Origin: Sisyra terminalis
Taxonomy: Eukaryota > Arthropoda > Insecta > Neuroptera > Sisyridae
Reading direction: 5' to 3'
DNA length: 64,000 nucleotides
Assembly (NCBI GenBank): GCA_958496175.1
Contig: OY292274.1
Span: 46,944,630-47,008,629, forward strand
Below, piece by piece: positions 1 through 13,700 of this stretch. How positions within the stretch are numbered: the stretch's first letter is position 1; every line of letters begins with the position of its first letter. The position numbers were made by a program, and so were the translations under genes. The notes under the pieces were generated by a model that worked only from the letters and a program-made list of their open reading frames with translations, was not told the origin of the DNA and ran no database searches.

Positions 1-739
1 TACATTGAGTTGCTGTTAACTCCGAATCATATTTCTTGAACTCTTTCCGTAGAATTAGCAGTTTAGAATTATTTATAGATGAACTCCAAAAATGCTTAGT
101 TACACTAAGAGGATTCAGAAAAAAATTCCAACACTTGATTACATCCTTTAAATTATGCTTCCCCCTTAAATTCACCACATTTTATATCGTCAGTAATTTA
201 TCTTCGTAATAAAATCATTTAAAATAAAATATATTCGTACGGTCATTTGCGGAAATATTTTTTTACAGGACTACACCATTATTATTGGATGCACTTTTGA
301 CATTTTTGAAGTGATTTTAGTCAAAAAAAAAACAAATTCATAGCTAAATTACAGCCACAAAGCCTCTGGAAGTTCTCATTCTACTGTTTCATTTCACTAA
401 AGCAAAAAATCTTAAAATAATTTTGAAATAAATTTAACCAAGGTGCATCTAAAAAATAAAATTGTGTTCCTGTACATCAAATAAAAATGTTTTCCTTCCA
501 TAAATTTTCTCTCATAGATACTTTAGTTTTTCTTCTCGACGATACATAATAAACACTTAATTGGTTTTCTAAGTATAATGAAAAATTTCAATTTTTTGTT
601 TACAAAATTTTCTAAGCTTACAATTAGGGAAAAAATTATTCAAGTTCATAGGCTTCGGCAGAATTTTCTTCGGGAGGTAATCACGTTTTTCAGAATAGTA
701 ACGCCTAAAAATAAATTTAGCTTTTTTACTGGTTTTTAA

Positions 740-1212
740 GGCCCAACGAAACTATCGGTTTCGGCCTAGTTTTGGCAAAAAGCATGAATTTTGACCTAGT
801 TTTGGTTTCGGCTGTCATCAAGCTGAAACTACGACCGAAACTGATACTGAGTTCAATGTTGAGAACTATTGTTTCTCACTTATATTATTAGATTCTTCAA
901 TTATGAATACTGATAATTATCAGCTCATTAAACTAATTTTCAATACTTTTTTTCAGTTAGAGGAAAAACTGAACTTTTTATTTTATGTTATTCGTAACTA
1001 ATATTTAAAAGAAATATTTGCTGCATTTCTTTCAAATCAACCCTTTATTTCAGCACAAACAGCTTAAATATTAGAGACTAAATGAATAAAAACATCTTTA
1101 GACTTTAAAAGTAATAAACTGACTTTTGTTTTCTTTGAAAACATGACCTTATATGGAATTTTTTGTTTCGACCGAAACTAAGTCTAATGCCGAAATTTAG
1201 TTTCGGTTGGCC
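740..1212. mobile_element. Foldback DNA element with TTTCGG-rich termini
   Basis: The left end (GGCCCAACGAAACTATCGG) and the reverse complement of the right end (GGCCAACCGAAACTAAATT) are clearly related, so the segment is a 473-bp imperfect inverted repeat. TTTCGG/CCGAAA motifs recur inside both ends. There is no coding capacity. I could not find a clean target-site duplication, so the exact edges are approximate. It is most like a nonautonomous DNA transposon; the superfamily is not assigned. Confidence 0.5.
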
Positions 1213-1805
1213 ACTACTTGTTTCACTTGTTCTGTTTTCCGACGTCCAATATGAAAAAATAATAATAACTGTACAAGCTTTTTCATCAAGTCTTTTATTT
1301 TTATAAAATAAATTGGTTTTTTGATTATTTTATTTTTAGAGAGGGGGTCGCAAATTTCAAAAATAAGGAAACTTCTTTTACAGATGATCTCTAATTTTTA
1401 CTAATTTGTATTTTCCTACTTCCGAAGTTCCGAAGTTTTGTTACTTTATTACTCAGAACTTAAAAAAAGTAGAATTTTCTTAATGTTATAAACAACGAAG
1501 CCTACTGGTGGCCGAGTGAATAATTAACATTTTGACTGCCAATTATGAGATAACTTGTAGATTGCGTTCTTAACTTATAACTACTAGTTATCTCGTACTA
1601 TGTTTACTTACCATATTTGTAGCTACGATTAACTCGTAGTATATCAGTGCTAATATGGATAGATGGCTTCTGGGAAAAAATAAAGAATCCATGCTATCTT
1701 ACATGAACAGAAAATTTATTAATAAATTAACAGAAAATATAATCATAAAGAATTTATTCAAAATCAAGAAGTTTTTGAAACAATCTTTTTTGACCGGAAA
1801 ATCAC

Positions 1806-1985
1806 TGTGCTAGTCAACGTGTTAAGGTGTCCGCTTGAGAACTGGTAGGTGTTGGGTTCGATTTTCGTATCGAACAATTTTTTAAAATTTTTCGGTAGAG
1901 TTTTTTATTAACCCTAAACTTCAATAAAAACCCTAGCAGTTGTTGAAAAGCAGCGATGTTGAATAGTAATAATAAGAACTCTTGG
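1806..1985 (+). mobile_element. Diverged tRNA-derived SINE copy
   Basis: The segment carries a pol III A-box-like stretch (GTTAAGGTGTCCGC) and a B box (GGGTTCGATTTTCG), followed by a non-tRNA body that includes ATTAACCCTA. The order and spacing match the better copy at 7287-7470. The A-box half resembles class II (Ser/Leu) tRNAs. The 5' edge is uncertain. A separate scrap of a SINE head (CTACTGGTGGCCGAGTG) lies at about 1501. Confidence 0.55.
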
Positions 1986-2174
1986 TTTTTACTGAAATTA
2001 TGAAAAGCAATGAGGAAAGATAAAAAAGCTTTTTTGTTGAACGTTTGCAATGTAAGACCTAAAAGAAATTATCATCTTTCAGGTCATGATGCCACTCGAG
2101 TCGTTTTTTTTAATCGAGTGAAATTTGAAAGTAATATTCGAGTGAAATATTAGGTTATTATGTAAATAAATAAT

Positions 2175-2396
2175 TGACTCAAGTCCTTTTTAGAACAATC
2201 AAATTTGGCAACGTTACATTTTCTAATTTGTTTTTAATTTAATTTGCGAATAAATTGGTCCATAATGAAAATTTAGTCACAACAGAGTAAAATATACCAA
2301 ATTAAAATTGAATTAACAAAAAATCGCGAATAGAATAAAAAACAAAGTAAAAAATCAACGTTGCCAGATTTGACTATTCTAAAAGGGACTTGAGCC
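2175..2396. mobile_element. Foldback MITE, TCAAGTCC family, complete copy
   Basis: The left end (GACTCAAGTCCTTTTTAGA) and the reverse complement of the right end (GGCTCAAGTCCCTTTTAGA) match. The inverted repeat continues inward through GGCAACGTT and ACTTTGTTTT-like stretches, so most of the 222 bp can fold back. There is no ORF. At least six further full or partial copies occur in this window (12.1, 32.7, 53.5, 59.7, 63.5 and 63.8 kb). Confidence 0.75.
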
Positions 2397-5300
2397 GATT
2401 AATTAGTCACAGCACTATCTAAAAGTTCAGACTTGTTTCTTGATTCTTTGTCAGATTTCAATGAAATAGTTTTTTGTTGTATTAACAAATGAGTTCACTT
2501 TTCCTCATTTCTTCCCTTCACCCTTAAATTTTCTTTTCAAATCACATATGTGTTAATTTAAACAGTGTAAATGATGCTCCTTTGTCCCATCATTGTACTT
2601 ATGGTACTTATTTAAAAATCAAAGTAGGCTTTTTATTGTATCGTATTATTTCCATAGCCTATTATGTTTCAAATGCACACCACACCTTTCATTGTTTAAG
2701 AGTGCAAGATTTAAGCCTTTTTCCCTTTCAGACCCGTTTTGATTTTGATCTTTGGGACAGGGCGAAAAAGTGCCTTTTTAGTTTGAGCAAATGGACTTTA
2801 ATTCATGCGTGATGTTATGTAATGTAAATATTTAAATATTGAGGTAATAATGTGTATAATTAAATAATGGTTTTGTGCCCACCCACATTGGTGGCGTGCG
2901 AGTCGTTGTCTTGAGAATAAGATAAATAATCTGTTCAAATGCCATGTGGATGGGCGTTATTGTTATGAAAACTGATATGGAATACGGATGGTAGAATGAA
3001 TTTTACTTAGAAAGGATAGAAGGTGGATTGTAGTGATCTCTTTTAATGTCTTGTATCTTGCATCTCTTGCTTCATTATAAGAATGCATAGGTCCATACCT
3101 GCATCATTATAGAGCATAGGTATAGTTTCTGTTAGTCTTTGAGAACGGAAAATATATTTACATTGATGTTTTTCTTACATAAACTGACGATTTCTTGCTT
3201 GAGTAAGTCGGTAAGATCTTTATGCTTCTATTAACAGCATTTATGACTTTATTTTATATATATGATTTTTGTTTTGGAAACTTGTTTTAGTCGAAGCACT
3301 ACAAGATCTTCAACATCGATATTTACATTTCTCTGCAAAATCGTTATTTTATTTCAAATTTAGAACTTAGTTTTCTTGTAAATTTTTTATGCTATATTAA
3401 ATTGTAAATTTTTAAAAAAGAATCAGTTTAGAATTGTCCAAAACCATATTGATCATTTAGTAAGACCTATGTACAATGTACATTATAAGATTGTCCGTAT
3501 CGTGAGTATCAAAATTAGGAGGCATAAATTACGTTTTATAGAATAAAAAAAAATCTTTGTAATAAACCAGTACTATTCATCATCATTTTTGAACGATTAA
3601 GTTGTTATAGTTTAACTGGGCTAATTGCTACTTTAGAGCGTTTTTACTTTTATATGTTTGTCATTCGATTTCCATTCGGAAGGCATTCCTTAAGTCATTT
3701 AAAATACAAAAACTGATGTATGTAATAGAACAATCAGGGAAGTCAAAATTTGTAGAATAAAAATATAGGAAATCAAAGTGAGATAAACCGATGGATTACG
3801 TGGAATGGAATGACCGTGTGCGTTTGCCGTACATAAGAATATGAAATAGTTATTTTCTGTCTTCATAATAATAGTTACATCTACATATTTTAAATATTAA
3901 AATCAAGGAAGTTTGAAAACACCACAATGTTTTCTTGCTTACTAAAGAGGTTTGAAATTTTTTTATTCTACACTCAATCTACAATATATTTTTTTAATTG
4001 TTATTTACCGTCGCTTTATAACTACTAAGGTCTTTTAGCGACTCTAGGGTTAATTAAATCCGTTATCGACAAATATTGAAAATTTGCACGATACGAAAAT
4101 CGAACCCACTACCTACTAGTTTTGGAGAGATCACCTAGACCATATAATAAATTTATATCATAAAAAGAAATCATTTAGTATATCTTAGTACCAAATTGAT
4201 CAAAAGTCACCTATTACTTGTCGAAGAAAAACTTATTACAATGCTATTGACAACTGATCGGTAGGCGGAACTTAAAAACATGGCTACGTATCGTGTGCAA
4301 CCAAAGAAGAACTCATAAGTTTACATTGAGTTTTAATATGTATTTATTTTCTTAAAAAGAAATTTTTGGCAGAATTGAATCAAATCCAAGTTAGAAAAAT
4401 ATTATTGACGCTGAAATTTTTTTTGAAACCTGACATTTACTTAATCAAATGTGGTCCAATAATGAAAATACAAGCAGTATTGCTGTGAATAATTAATTGC
4501 TATGAGTTTTACTACGTTTTATTTAGGAAGGGACATCACAAAATTGAAGGATCGATTTTGAAAGTTGGAAAACATTTTTGTTTTCTTTTCGAATAAATTT
4601 TTAGCATAAACAAAATTGCTGCAAGACTTGAATATAGCAATAAACCTTATTTCTATTTTCATGTGGTTTACTACCATAACCATTCATAGCACCGTAAACT
4701 ATATTTTTTTTGTATACAAGGAATTGGTTTAATGATTTCCATTTCAATAAAAAAAAATTATTTTATTTTTAATTTAATTTCAATTAACTACTTGATATAG
4801 TTGTATATTAAGTGCATACAAAAACTAGTATTTTTTAACCACCAGATGTCGTGACCAAAGTAGTCAGTTCCCAATAGTTGAAATATTTGGTTTTAGAGAG
4901 GGTTGGTAACAAAAATATGCCATTAAGGATATATATCTTCTGTAGCTTACAAGTCGAATTTAATTTAGTATTTTATTTATTATTCTGGATTTAAATGTCT
5001 TACTAATGTATTTCTGTTTGATAATGTTAACGTTGTGTATAAAACGTATAAAAACAATTAAATACAGAATAAATTATAAACAACTGAAATTAATCGAGTA
5101 GTAAGCATTGAAGACATCGGAGGCATGATATTTTTTTGTCATTTACTCGACATGAAAGTATGGCTCACTTAAACGTAGACAATTAACCACCTAACGTTTA
5201 TACTAACAATAAGCATTTAAAGACCCACAGTACACATTCTTACTTCTTTGAGCTTGGAGAACCTGTACCACGTGATTAACTATCGGTACAGTGCACTTTT

Positions 5301-7071
5301 TTCTTCCAAACTTTAAAAAAAAATAGTTTTGTTCCTACTTGTTGTAATGGTATATTAATAGTTTTGTTTGTATCTGGAAGCTTTTTGCGCCAACTACTCG
5401 TTTTTTACAAATAAACATAAAAGAACTGAAACAGTTAAAAAACTGTTCTAGTTTTATGTTTTTTATGAATTTAGATAAAGATTCAGAAAAATAGTTCAAT
5501 TAACTGTAATGTTACATAAGATAACATATTTGGCAGGTTTTCCAGTTCGGCGGTTTCGAGAATTTGCAAAAAGTTTCCGTTTATTTAAATTATACTCGAT
5601 TATTTAAAGTATGCTTAAAAAGTATCGAGAATTGAAATAGTATTAATCCGACTTATGAAATTTTATTGTTGCTTAGTTAATAAATATGACTTAATAGCGA
5701 CTATATCGTTTTAACGCTTTGGAACTAAGATATTAACTATTATTCACTGACGTTTATTAACTATCATTAGTCAAAAATATAACAATAATTTCGATAAAAT
5801 TGTGGTTTTCCTTAACTTTAATTTTTAAAGGAATAGATAATACTCAGTAGTTACTTGATTCAATAGTCAATGAACTCTTGATTGTGAAAGTGCAAAGTTT
5901 TGAAAGAAACGGAAAAAAATAAACAGACAAACATAATAGGGTACACAGTTGTAGGCTTTATAAATGAAAACGTATTGTTCAATCTTCCACCAACTCGAAA
6001 ATAAATGATAGAAGTTTAATTAAAACGAATGAATGAAAATATAATTAATGATTTCTTTAATATTCCTTCATTATTAGTTTTAATCTTCTCTCCACTTCCT
6101 TTCTTCATTTGTATTAAGTCAGTTTGATATTAACCGAGAAAATATCATTTTTTGATGCGGGAGAAAAATAAATTTCCTTCATATATTTTTGTTACAATAA
6201 TACTGTGGAATTAAATGAACTTTTAAGAGATTGTTGAGTATTTGCCATTGAACCAAATTAATGATCAACAATTCGTATATTTTGGAATAAGTGAAAATCG
6301 AATCTATGATTAATGCAAATCGTAATTAGTATGTTTGACTGGTGAAAAGTAGTTCAGATTTTTTTCAAATTTTAATTAAAATTTATTTTTTCAAATAATA
6401 ATAAGCTTCATCTTAAATATTTCAGTATTTTCCCCTTACATGTAATAAAACTAAGCAATTTTGTATGCTACCTGCAAAGTAAAAACTCACAGTTTTCTTT
6501 TCCTGATTCCTGGATACCTTTCTCTCAAATTCCTTTGTGCTGCATCTTAGAAAGGTTATTGTACCCCTTCACTATTCCTGATTCTAATTTGTTAGACTTA
6601 CTTCACATTAGTTAAGTCCTATTTTACAAATTCACGTTACTTTAATGAATTAGGAATTACTAGTGTTAATAATCTTAATTGTGTACATATTAATGTGTTA
6701 AACCCGTTAGGGTATAAGGTATGTAAATTGCCAATCGGCAAATCTTTAATATATGTAAACGTCAAGAGCATATATTGCTTAAGAATAAACAAACTTATAT
6801 ATATAGACACCAGATATATAGATTTATAGACGAATATAAATAAAAATTCGCACATTGACACCAACCAAACTGGTTTATTAAACCACATTTGAAGAAACAA
6901 ATAGTCTAAAACAATTATTGAAAATTTTGATTTAAAACAATGGAAAATGAATTCAAAAAAAGTCATTTGAACTGTTAAAAAATTACCAAACGGTTTATAC
7001 TTTAATGCCATATTAACGATAATATTTTGTTAATCCACGCTTCAAGTGCATTAATTTTAAGATGTATTAAC
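2397..7071. other. Gene-free AT-rich stretch
   Basis: No credible coding exon was recognised on either strand. Apparent ORFs are short, rich in Phe/Ile/Leu/Asn, and lack any family signature. The only recognisable feature is an inverted SINE copy near 4 kb. The missing first exon of the tetraspanin gene could lie here, but I could not identify it. Confidence 0.5.
3981..4142 (-). mobile_element. tRNA-derived SINE, 5'-truncated
   Basis: Read on the minus strand, this segment aligns from GGTCTAGGTGATCTC through the B box (GGGTTCGATTTTCG) to the 3' end GGTAAATAACAATTAAAA. It follows the copy at 7287-7470 closely over about 160 bp. The 5' A-box head (GTAGCCGAGT) is missing, as expected for a truncated retroposed copy. 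Confidence 0.75.
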
Positions 7072-7868
7072 TAGGGATTGCAAGATTGCAATACCGGACC
7101 AAAAGTGCAATACCGGTATTTGGTATTTTTTAGTTCTTAATACCGACATGCTGGTTTTAATACCTGTAGTAGGAATTTTAGAAAGAGAAAGAAAACATAA
7201 GTGTTTCTTTGTTTTATTTGCCAGTTTAATTAAAGAGAGTAAATATCACAAGGAATCATTTGTAACATCTAAATTACACCAGATAGAGCCTGCTGGTAGC
7301 CGAGTGGTCTAGGTGACCGCTCCAAAACTAGTAGGTAGTGGGTTCGATTCTCGTATCGTGCAAATTTTCAATATTTCTCGATAACGGATTTAATTAACCC
7401 TAGAGGGACGCTAAAAGACCTTAGTAGTTATAAAGCGACGGTAAATAACAATTAAAAAAAATACAACACTATATACAGAATCACAAAAAAGGTATGGTTC
7501 CTACTGTTAGCAAGGTGCAATATATTTTTTCTAAGTATTAACTTCTAAATTTATTTTTTAGCTATTGATAACTCTAATTTTGGTTTAAGAAACAATCCTT
7601 TTTCACTATTAACACAAGTGTTATCATTATCTTCGATAACTCTAATGAATTCTTCTGAATGTGGATAGGTTGGGGGTAAAAAAATTAAGAAATTTTACCA
7701 TAAATTGATGAAATTTGAATTGGTTAGTCTTTTTTCTTATAAAGAAAAATTAAAAGAAGTCCAATAAATATCGAAAAATCGGTATAAAAATTTGTGAATA
7801 TCGGTATTACAAAATTGTACAAATGGTTCAAAATACGGGTATTCGGCATACCAGTGTTGCAATCCCTA
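7072..7868. mobile_element. hAT-like nonautonomous element with perfect 8-bp TSD
   Basis: The element begins TAGGGATTGCAA and ends TTGCAATCCCTA, a perfect 12-bp terminal inverted repeat. It is flanked on both sides by the identical octamer GTATTAAC (7064-7071 and 7869-7876). Eight-bp duplications and AGGG-type ends are typical of the hAT superfamily. The inner ends share ATACCGG-type repeats. The 797-bp interior codes for nothing and contains a SINE at 7287-7470, so the SINE is either a nested insertion or captured cargo. Confidence 0.85.
7287..7470 (+). mobile_element. tRNA-derived SINE, best copy in the window
   Basis: The head (GCCTGCTGGTAGCCGAGTGG) carries an A box like that of class II tRNAs. 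A B box (GGGTTCGATTCTCG) follows about 40 nt later. An unrelated body comes next, and the copy ends in GGTAAATAACAATTAAAAAAAA. A bona fide tRNA is excluded because no acceptor stem can be closed. Copies at 3981-4142 (minus) and 1806-1985 share the body. Confidence 0.8.
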
Positions 7869-7876
7869 GTATTAAC

Positions 7877-9401
7877 ACTTCAAAGAATACCATTCTTTTA
7901 TTTATACATTATCGTATTAATGTAGGCATTAGCGATGTTTATGCTTTATCGAAAACACATATATCATCTGTATGATCTGACTAAAACGCCAGTTTTGGTT
8001 TCAGTTTCGGTATTTACCTCCAGAAATAATTGAACTTGAATAAACACACGTGAGCTGTTGTGGTTTGAGAGGCGAGTAGTAGGGAATTATTACAATTACT
8101 AGTACATTTTCCTTTCTTGATAGAATTTTTTCATTGAAAATTTGATGGGTTTTTGACCCTCCATCCCCCTCGATAATTAACAGAATGGAAGTGGTTTTAT
8201 TTTTGCTATGGCTTCTGTTGATCAACAGTTTTTAGTATTTTTTTTTTTTTATACTTTTTCATACAAATAAATCATATAATCAATAATAAATCAGGGATGC
8301 TTTCCCAAAATTCTACCAAAGGGTTCGCACTCGCAGTAATTGAAATTTTAATGGGCAAAGTAACTGTTTAAGATTAACAAAGCAGATGAACAGAATTCAC
8401 CCGAGCCCCTGCGAACCTCCAGGAGAGCATCTATGAAGAAAACTCACTAAATGTTTTCATGTAATAACCAAAACTTAGAGGTTTAAAAGATGTCTTTTGA
8501 CGTCATATTTAACATAAAATTTTTTTGATGAAAGCAAAATGTATTTTATCTTTCCAATTCAAGACACGTTTTTGGACCTAATTTGATTCGATTGCTATAA
8601 AAATTGTTACAACTCTTTCAAAAAAGTATGGTGGTATTTGTTTGATTGAAATTAAAAAAAAATAGAATAATAGTTTCGACATAGTTCCTAAAGAAATTTT
8701 ATTAATTTATAAATTTTATTTCGTTTCCTTGATGCTTCTTACTGTAGAATGTAATGTTTTTATTTTTTTTAATCTACCCAAAGATACATTAATTTATCTT
8801 TACTATCGATACAACGTCGATAAAGCTGATTTTTTTCTTTTGTACTTCTTCCCGTTTCGATAATTATCGATAGATGCTAAGCCCATGAAAACAAGCCACA
8901 ATCTTTTTATCATAAGTCCCACGCTCCAAGTGGAAGTCACCTATCGTATATTGTATATAACTATGCAGAGAGAAGAGACTTATTATTATAAATAAATCGA
9001 TGCGACTCAATTGAAAAACGAACTTCGAGAAAAATTTAGATTTTATCGCACATTGTAAACGAGGACTTGTATTTTTATCTTTTAATAACATAAATTGTTG
9101 TGAACGATAATATATTTTATCAGAGTTGGGTTTTGTAGTTTACTGTAGTAAATTTAATATAAAAATGTCTTTTTTTTCTTATTAATAAGTAAATGAAAAT
9201 GTGTGTAAACTTGTTTTTTTTTTCTTAAGGTTTATTTATAATCTCTCTGCACCCTGCTATGGTTTTTAACGACTTTTTGGATTCAATTTACCAAAATTCT
9301 AAAAATAAAAATGTCCAGTAATTTGTGGATTTAAACCACCCAATTCCACTGTCGTATAAATCTAGACTACTATGCCATTAAGTCGGAACTTCGTTTATAT
9401 A
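7877..9401. other. Gene-free AT-rich stretch
   Basis: I see no exon, RNA gene or recognisable repeat here beyond a short TTTTGGTTTCAGTTTCGG stretch near 7993 that resembles the element at 740-1212. Short minus-strand ORFs at 8001-8225 and 8864-9091 look like chance frames. Confidence 0.45.
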
Positions 9402-10568
9402 ATAGTACTAGTAGTTGCCCGTTGCATTCGCAACTAAAGGTTTTATCTTAATAAAATGTTTAATATGAGATAATGTAGAGTTAATCAACAATCGAAATTT
9501 TAAATTTAATAATCAAAGTATTGTTAATATAAAAAAAAGTTTATCTAAAATTATATTAAGAAATAAAATATAAATGTTTTTTTTATATCATTTTAATAAC
9601 ATTTTAAATAACGTCATTTCACTAAATTAGTATGAAAGTTTAATACTTATGTAGTACTTGTACCAAATAGGCGATTTTAAATTTTGGTTCGTTTTTTAAC
9701 AATCAAACTTTTTAAAATCTATTTTATTTTATGAACCAATGGTTGTGATCTGGAGCAATTATATATTCGACTGAAAAGCATTAAGGTAGCAATTTTTTGC
9801 CATATATTTCACTATCAATTCAAATATAAAATCTTCGATACTAACTCGGTAATTAGAACAATTTGAAAACCAATTATTGTTATTGAAAATAAATAAAATA
9901 TTCGAATTTACTTCCACGCTTTCCACCTATTTCCAACAATTTTGTATGTACAACGTCCAAATATCCGAAATCGAATAGTTTTTTAGTCATGTTAACTAAC
10001 ATAAAGAAGGCCATTATTTTTTTTCGTTTTACATTGTATTTTCAAATATAAGTGCACATTTGTGTCGATGAAATTTGGAAAGTGTTTTCCTTATACGATG
10101 CAGATATATAATAAGAAAGGGTTTTTGAAAATTTCTCCCCTAAAAGAGTGAAAAACGGTAGCAAAGTTTGTAAGGGATAAAGTTTAATAAACAATCGAAA
10201 TTTCAAATTTAATAATCAATCAAAGTCTGATAAAAGCGAAACGTTATTACGGCTTAATATAAAACAAAGTTGATTTATTATTAGAACCAAAAACTTTGGG
10301 TCTGCTTAAAATTTTAAACTCTGATAAGTAGATATATCTAAAAATGGTTAAGTTTAAGTTTTTCAGTGAGAATTATGTTCTTTGGCTTTCACATACTGAA
10401 AATCCGAAATACGTATTCACAAATAAATACATTAGTAGTGACTACCCCTACCAACGTTTTGAATGCGTAAGTGGGGATAACAGAGCGCATGCGTATAGCC
10501 TATTCTGCACGGACGGACGCACGCACGCACGGACGCATGATAGTCAATTTATATATAAGATAGTACTA
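9402..10568. mobile_element. Repeat unit bounded by ATAGTACTA direct repeats
   Basis: The nonamer ATAGTACTA occurs at 9402-9410 and again at 10560-10568. The left boundary is followed by GTAGTTGCCCGTTGCATT, and the right boundary is preceded by a GGACGCACGCACG microsatellite (about 10511-10535) and TATATATAAG. A direct repeat outside a simple-sequence 3' tail would fit a retroposed, non-LTR-like insertion. No reverse transcriptase is encoded. The class is uncertain. Confidence 0.4.
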
Positions 10569-10750
10569 ATTTCAAGATGATGTTTATTGCCAAATTAAAA
10601 TGCAAATTAAGTTGAAACTTTTGTTTTGTTGCGCCTTATCATTTTATCACACATTTATACTTTCGTACCAAACATAGATTCACAATTTTACAACCCCATA
10701 ATTTTTGGTTTATTTAATTAAAATAATTTAATCAATATTTTATTTTCTAG

Positions 10751-13700
10751 TTTGCTGGTTTACTAATTTTGGGCCTTGGACTGTGGACAGTAATTGAGAA
10801 ACATCCCTACACAGCATTACTAAGCAATGATATCTATGCATTGGTCGCATACTTGTTAATTGTTGCTGGAGGCTTAACAGTTTTGACGACAACAATTGGA
10901 TGCTGTTCACTTTGGCGAGAAAATCGACCGTTGATATTAATAGTGAGTAATTCATTTTATTAAATTTTTAGGAAAGAAATAGTTATCCTTAACTTTGATT
11001 TCAAATTTTATGAGACAATCACAATTAATTCATTTCTGATGAAGTTCAAACCGATTCCTGATTGCTTTGGAATTGGTTAGTCATACGTTCTATGATCTTT
11101 TGGGTGTATTTATTTTATAACTGCATGATGAATATACCAACAATATACCATTTCTTAACAATGATTCATTTTAATAAATTTGGTTCTCATTTAGTTAGTT
11201 ACTTTTTCCTCTTTTGATACCAAAAAATTTTCAAAAAAAATTATTTGATGATCATCCATTGTACACTCTTCAGAAGATTAATACAAACTTAAAATAAAAA
11301 TTATAAGGTTTTTTTTTACGGAAATTGACAGAGTGTCGGTATTTCTCCGGTTATGTTTTTCTAAAAGAATCATTATCTATATATCCACGAAACAAAACAC
11401 TGCCAATTAAAAGAAACCCCTTTCGATTTACATTGCTTATCAAAACAATTTACGATCAAAAGATTCTATACAATTAATTTCTACCTCGCCATATTATTAA
11501 GGAATGCTTTGAACTCTCTAGCACAATAATGACAATAATAAATTGTAATTACATCGTTAAAAACAGCAATTTCAGTTCATTTGTATATTTTACAGATAAT
11601 TGCAAATTGGTACTTAATGCAACGATGAACAAAAAACGAGGGACTTTTCAGGCTTTAAACGCTAAATTATTACTTGAATATTAATTTCTCTCTCTTGCAT
11701 TTGAATTATTCTCTTTCAATTTTTGCGTAATACCAGAATACCAGTTTGTAGTTTATGTTCGTCAAAGTCGATATAATTTTCAATTTAACTATGCAATTAT
11801 TAACGTCTTTAGTACCTTTACTTACTCATTTTTGAATTAATAACCCAAGTAATTATTGTCTTTGAAGACATCCGTTGATAAGTTGTAGGAAAGATGCGAT
11901 TTACAATTTCGTTGGAGATAAAACTAAGTTTGGTGCGTTGAAATGTAAAATCAAAATAATAAAAAATACTTTTAGATATTTTTTATAAAATTATGAATAC
12001 TTCTTTATTTTGGAAAAAAAATTACTAAGAAGCCAAGGGCGAAGCCCCCCTATCTCAAACGAAAATATTTGAAACGTTTATTTAATAATGGCCTGATTTA
12101 TTTGCGAATTAAATTAAATACAGATTAGAAAATGCAATGTTGTCAGATATTGATGTAACTAAAAGGGATTTTTGGGAGGCTTCACTCCTGAACTCTTTAT
12201 GTATAGTATTTTTTGTACTAAAAGTAGGTGGAATGAACAAAAAAAATATTAATTTTTCAATGTTTATTATGGATATTTCGTAAACTAAGCGATATATCAA
12301 AAAGTGTTATCCTTTCTTTTCGTTTTACTTCGTAAAAATCTAGATTCTAGATGAATTCATCTTCAAATCGTGACACCGGATGAATCGTAGTGTTACCAAA
12401 TATTCCGTAGTCGGAATATTTTGTCTGGGAATATTTTTTTAGGTATATTTAGTATGCGAATGTTTTGTCGGGTACATTTTGTCGGGAAATCAAATATCAT
12501 GGAACCAAAAATTTTAATTTAACTATTTTTTTTTATTTGAAAATTTATTACTGTAACATCTTATTTCATACTCTACCTGGCTCTACCTAAACCATACAAT
12601 AGGTATAAATGAGCTATTCACAAACATAAAAAATTCTCTCATATAGTGATTAAAAGAAATCGATATTTTCCGATCATACTTGAACGCACATTGGTCAACA
12701 ACAGTTCATACTCTGTTAGTTCATCATTGAAATTGTAATTCAATTTCAAAAAAAAAAAAAATAAATGAACTTTCACTGTCTATTTCGTAGGAAAATGGGT
12801 TCTTTTATCAATTTCAAAAAACGGATCATCATAATTTTGTTCTATCTTATATATTAAACGAGCTATTCTTGTATGTACGTGTTTTGGTTTTTGAAAACGG
12901 CTCTAACGATTTTGATGAAAATTTGAAATCTAATAGAATTATGTTTTTAAAGTTTATCTGTAAAGTTGTCTTCTATGGAAAAACGTAAATTTCCACGAAA
13001 AATGAAAAAAAAAATATGTACGCCATCTGTTGATGTATGTACATAATGAATATAATCTGTGCTGGTTTGAATATAGACTAATATATAACAATTGGTTTCA
13101 AATTTTATTCAAATATGTATCTGTTAAATATTTTTAAAATAAAAAAATTATCGAGTTGCATTGTTAAAATGATATTTTGGACTTCAGTTTTTAGATTTGT
13201 ACTTTTTTAGAAGTATTATCTCGATTATCTCCATAGTCAGTTTTAATAACTCAAATAAATAATAATAATTATTGACCTTTATAATACGTGTTCTATATCT
13301 TTCATTTGTATACCTAATACTTCTACATAGCCGAAACATATTTAAATGAAATTTCATGAAATTTTAAACCGAGTTGAACTCGGTCGTCCAGGTACTATGT
13401 ATATAATCGACATTTCACTTACAAACTATTGATGTAAAGAAATGAAAACTGAAAGAAAAGTAATTTTTATGAGTCGCTATATAATAATGTATAGTCATTA
13501 TAAAAAAAAATAGAAATATCCATGAAACCGTGGGATGAAAAAAATATTCAATGCACATAAAAGTGGAATGTATCGTTAAATAGATCTTAAAACTTGTAAT
13601 CTACTTGAAAATTTCATGCCCTCTAAACGGTCGAAAATGATAGAGATTATAATTTTTTTCAATGAAAATTGGTTTGAATACGATCTATTTGGTCCTTTTT

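Noticed and set aside
6637..7011. 124-aa minus-strand ORF rich in Phe/Ile/Leu, possible chemoreceptor fragment
   Set aside because: Composition is what AT-rich noncoding DNA gives. There is no recognisable receptor motif and no supporting splice sites.
7287..7360. Possible functional class II tRNA gene
   Set aside because: A and B boxes are present, but no acceptor or anticodon stem closes, and the same sequence recurs with a shared non-tRNA tail, so it is a SINE.
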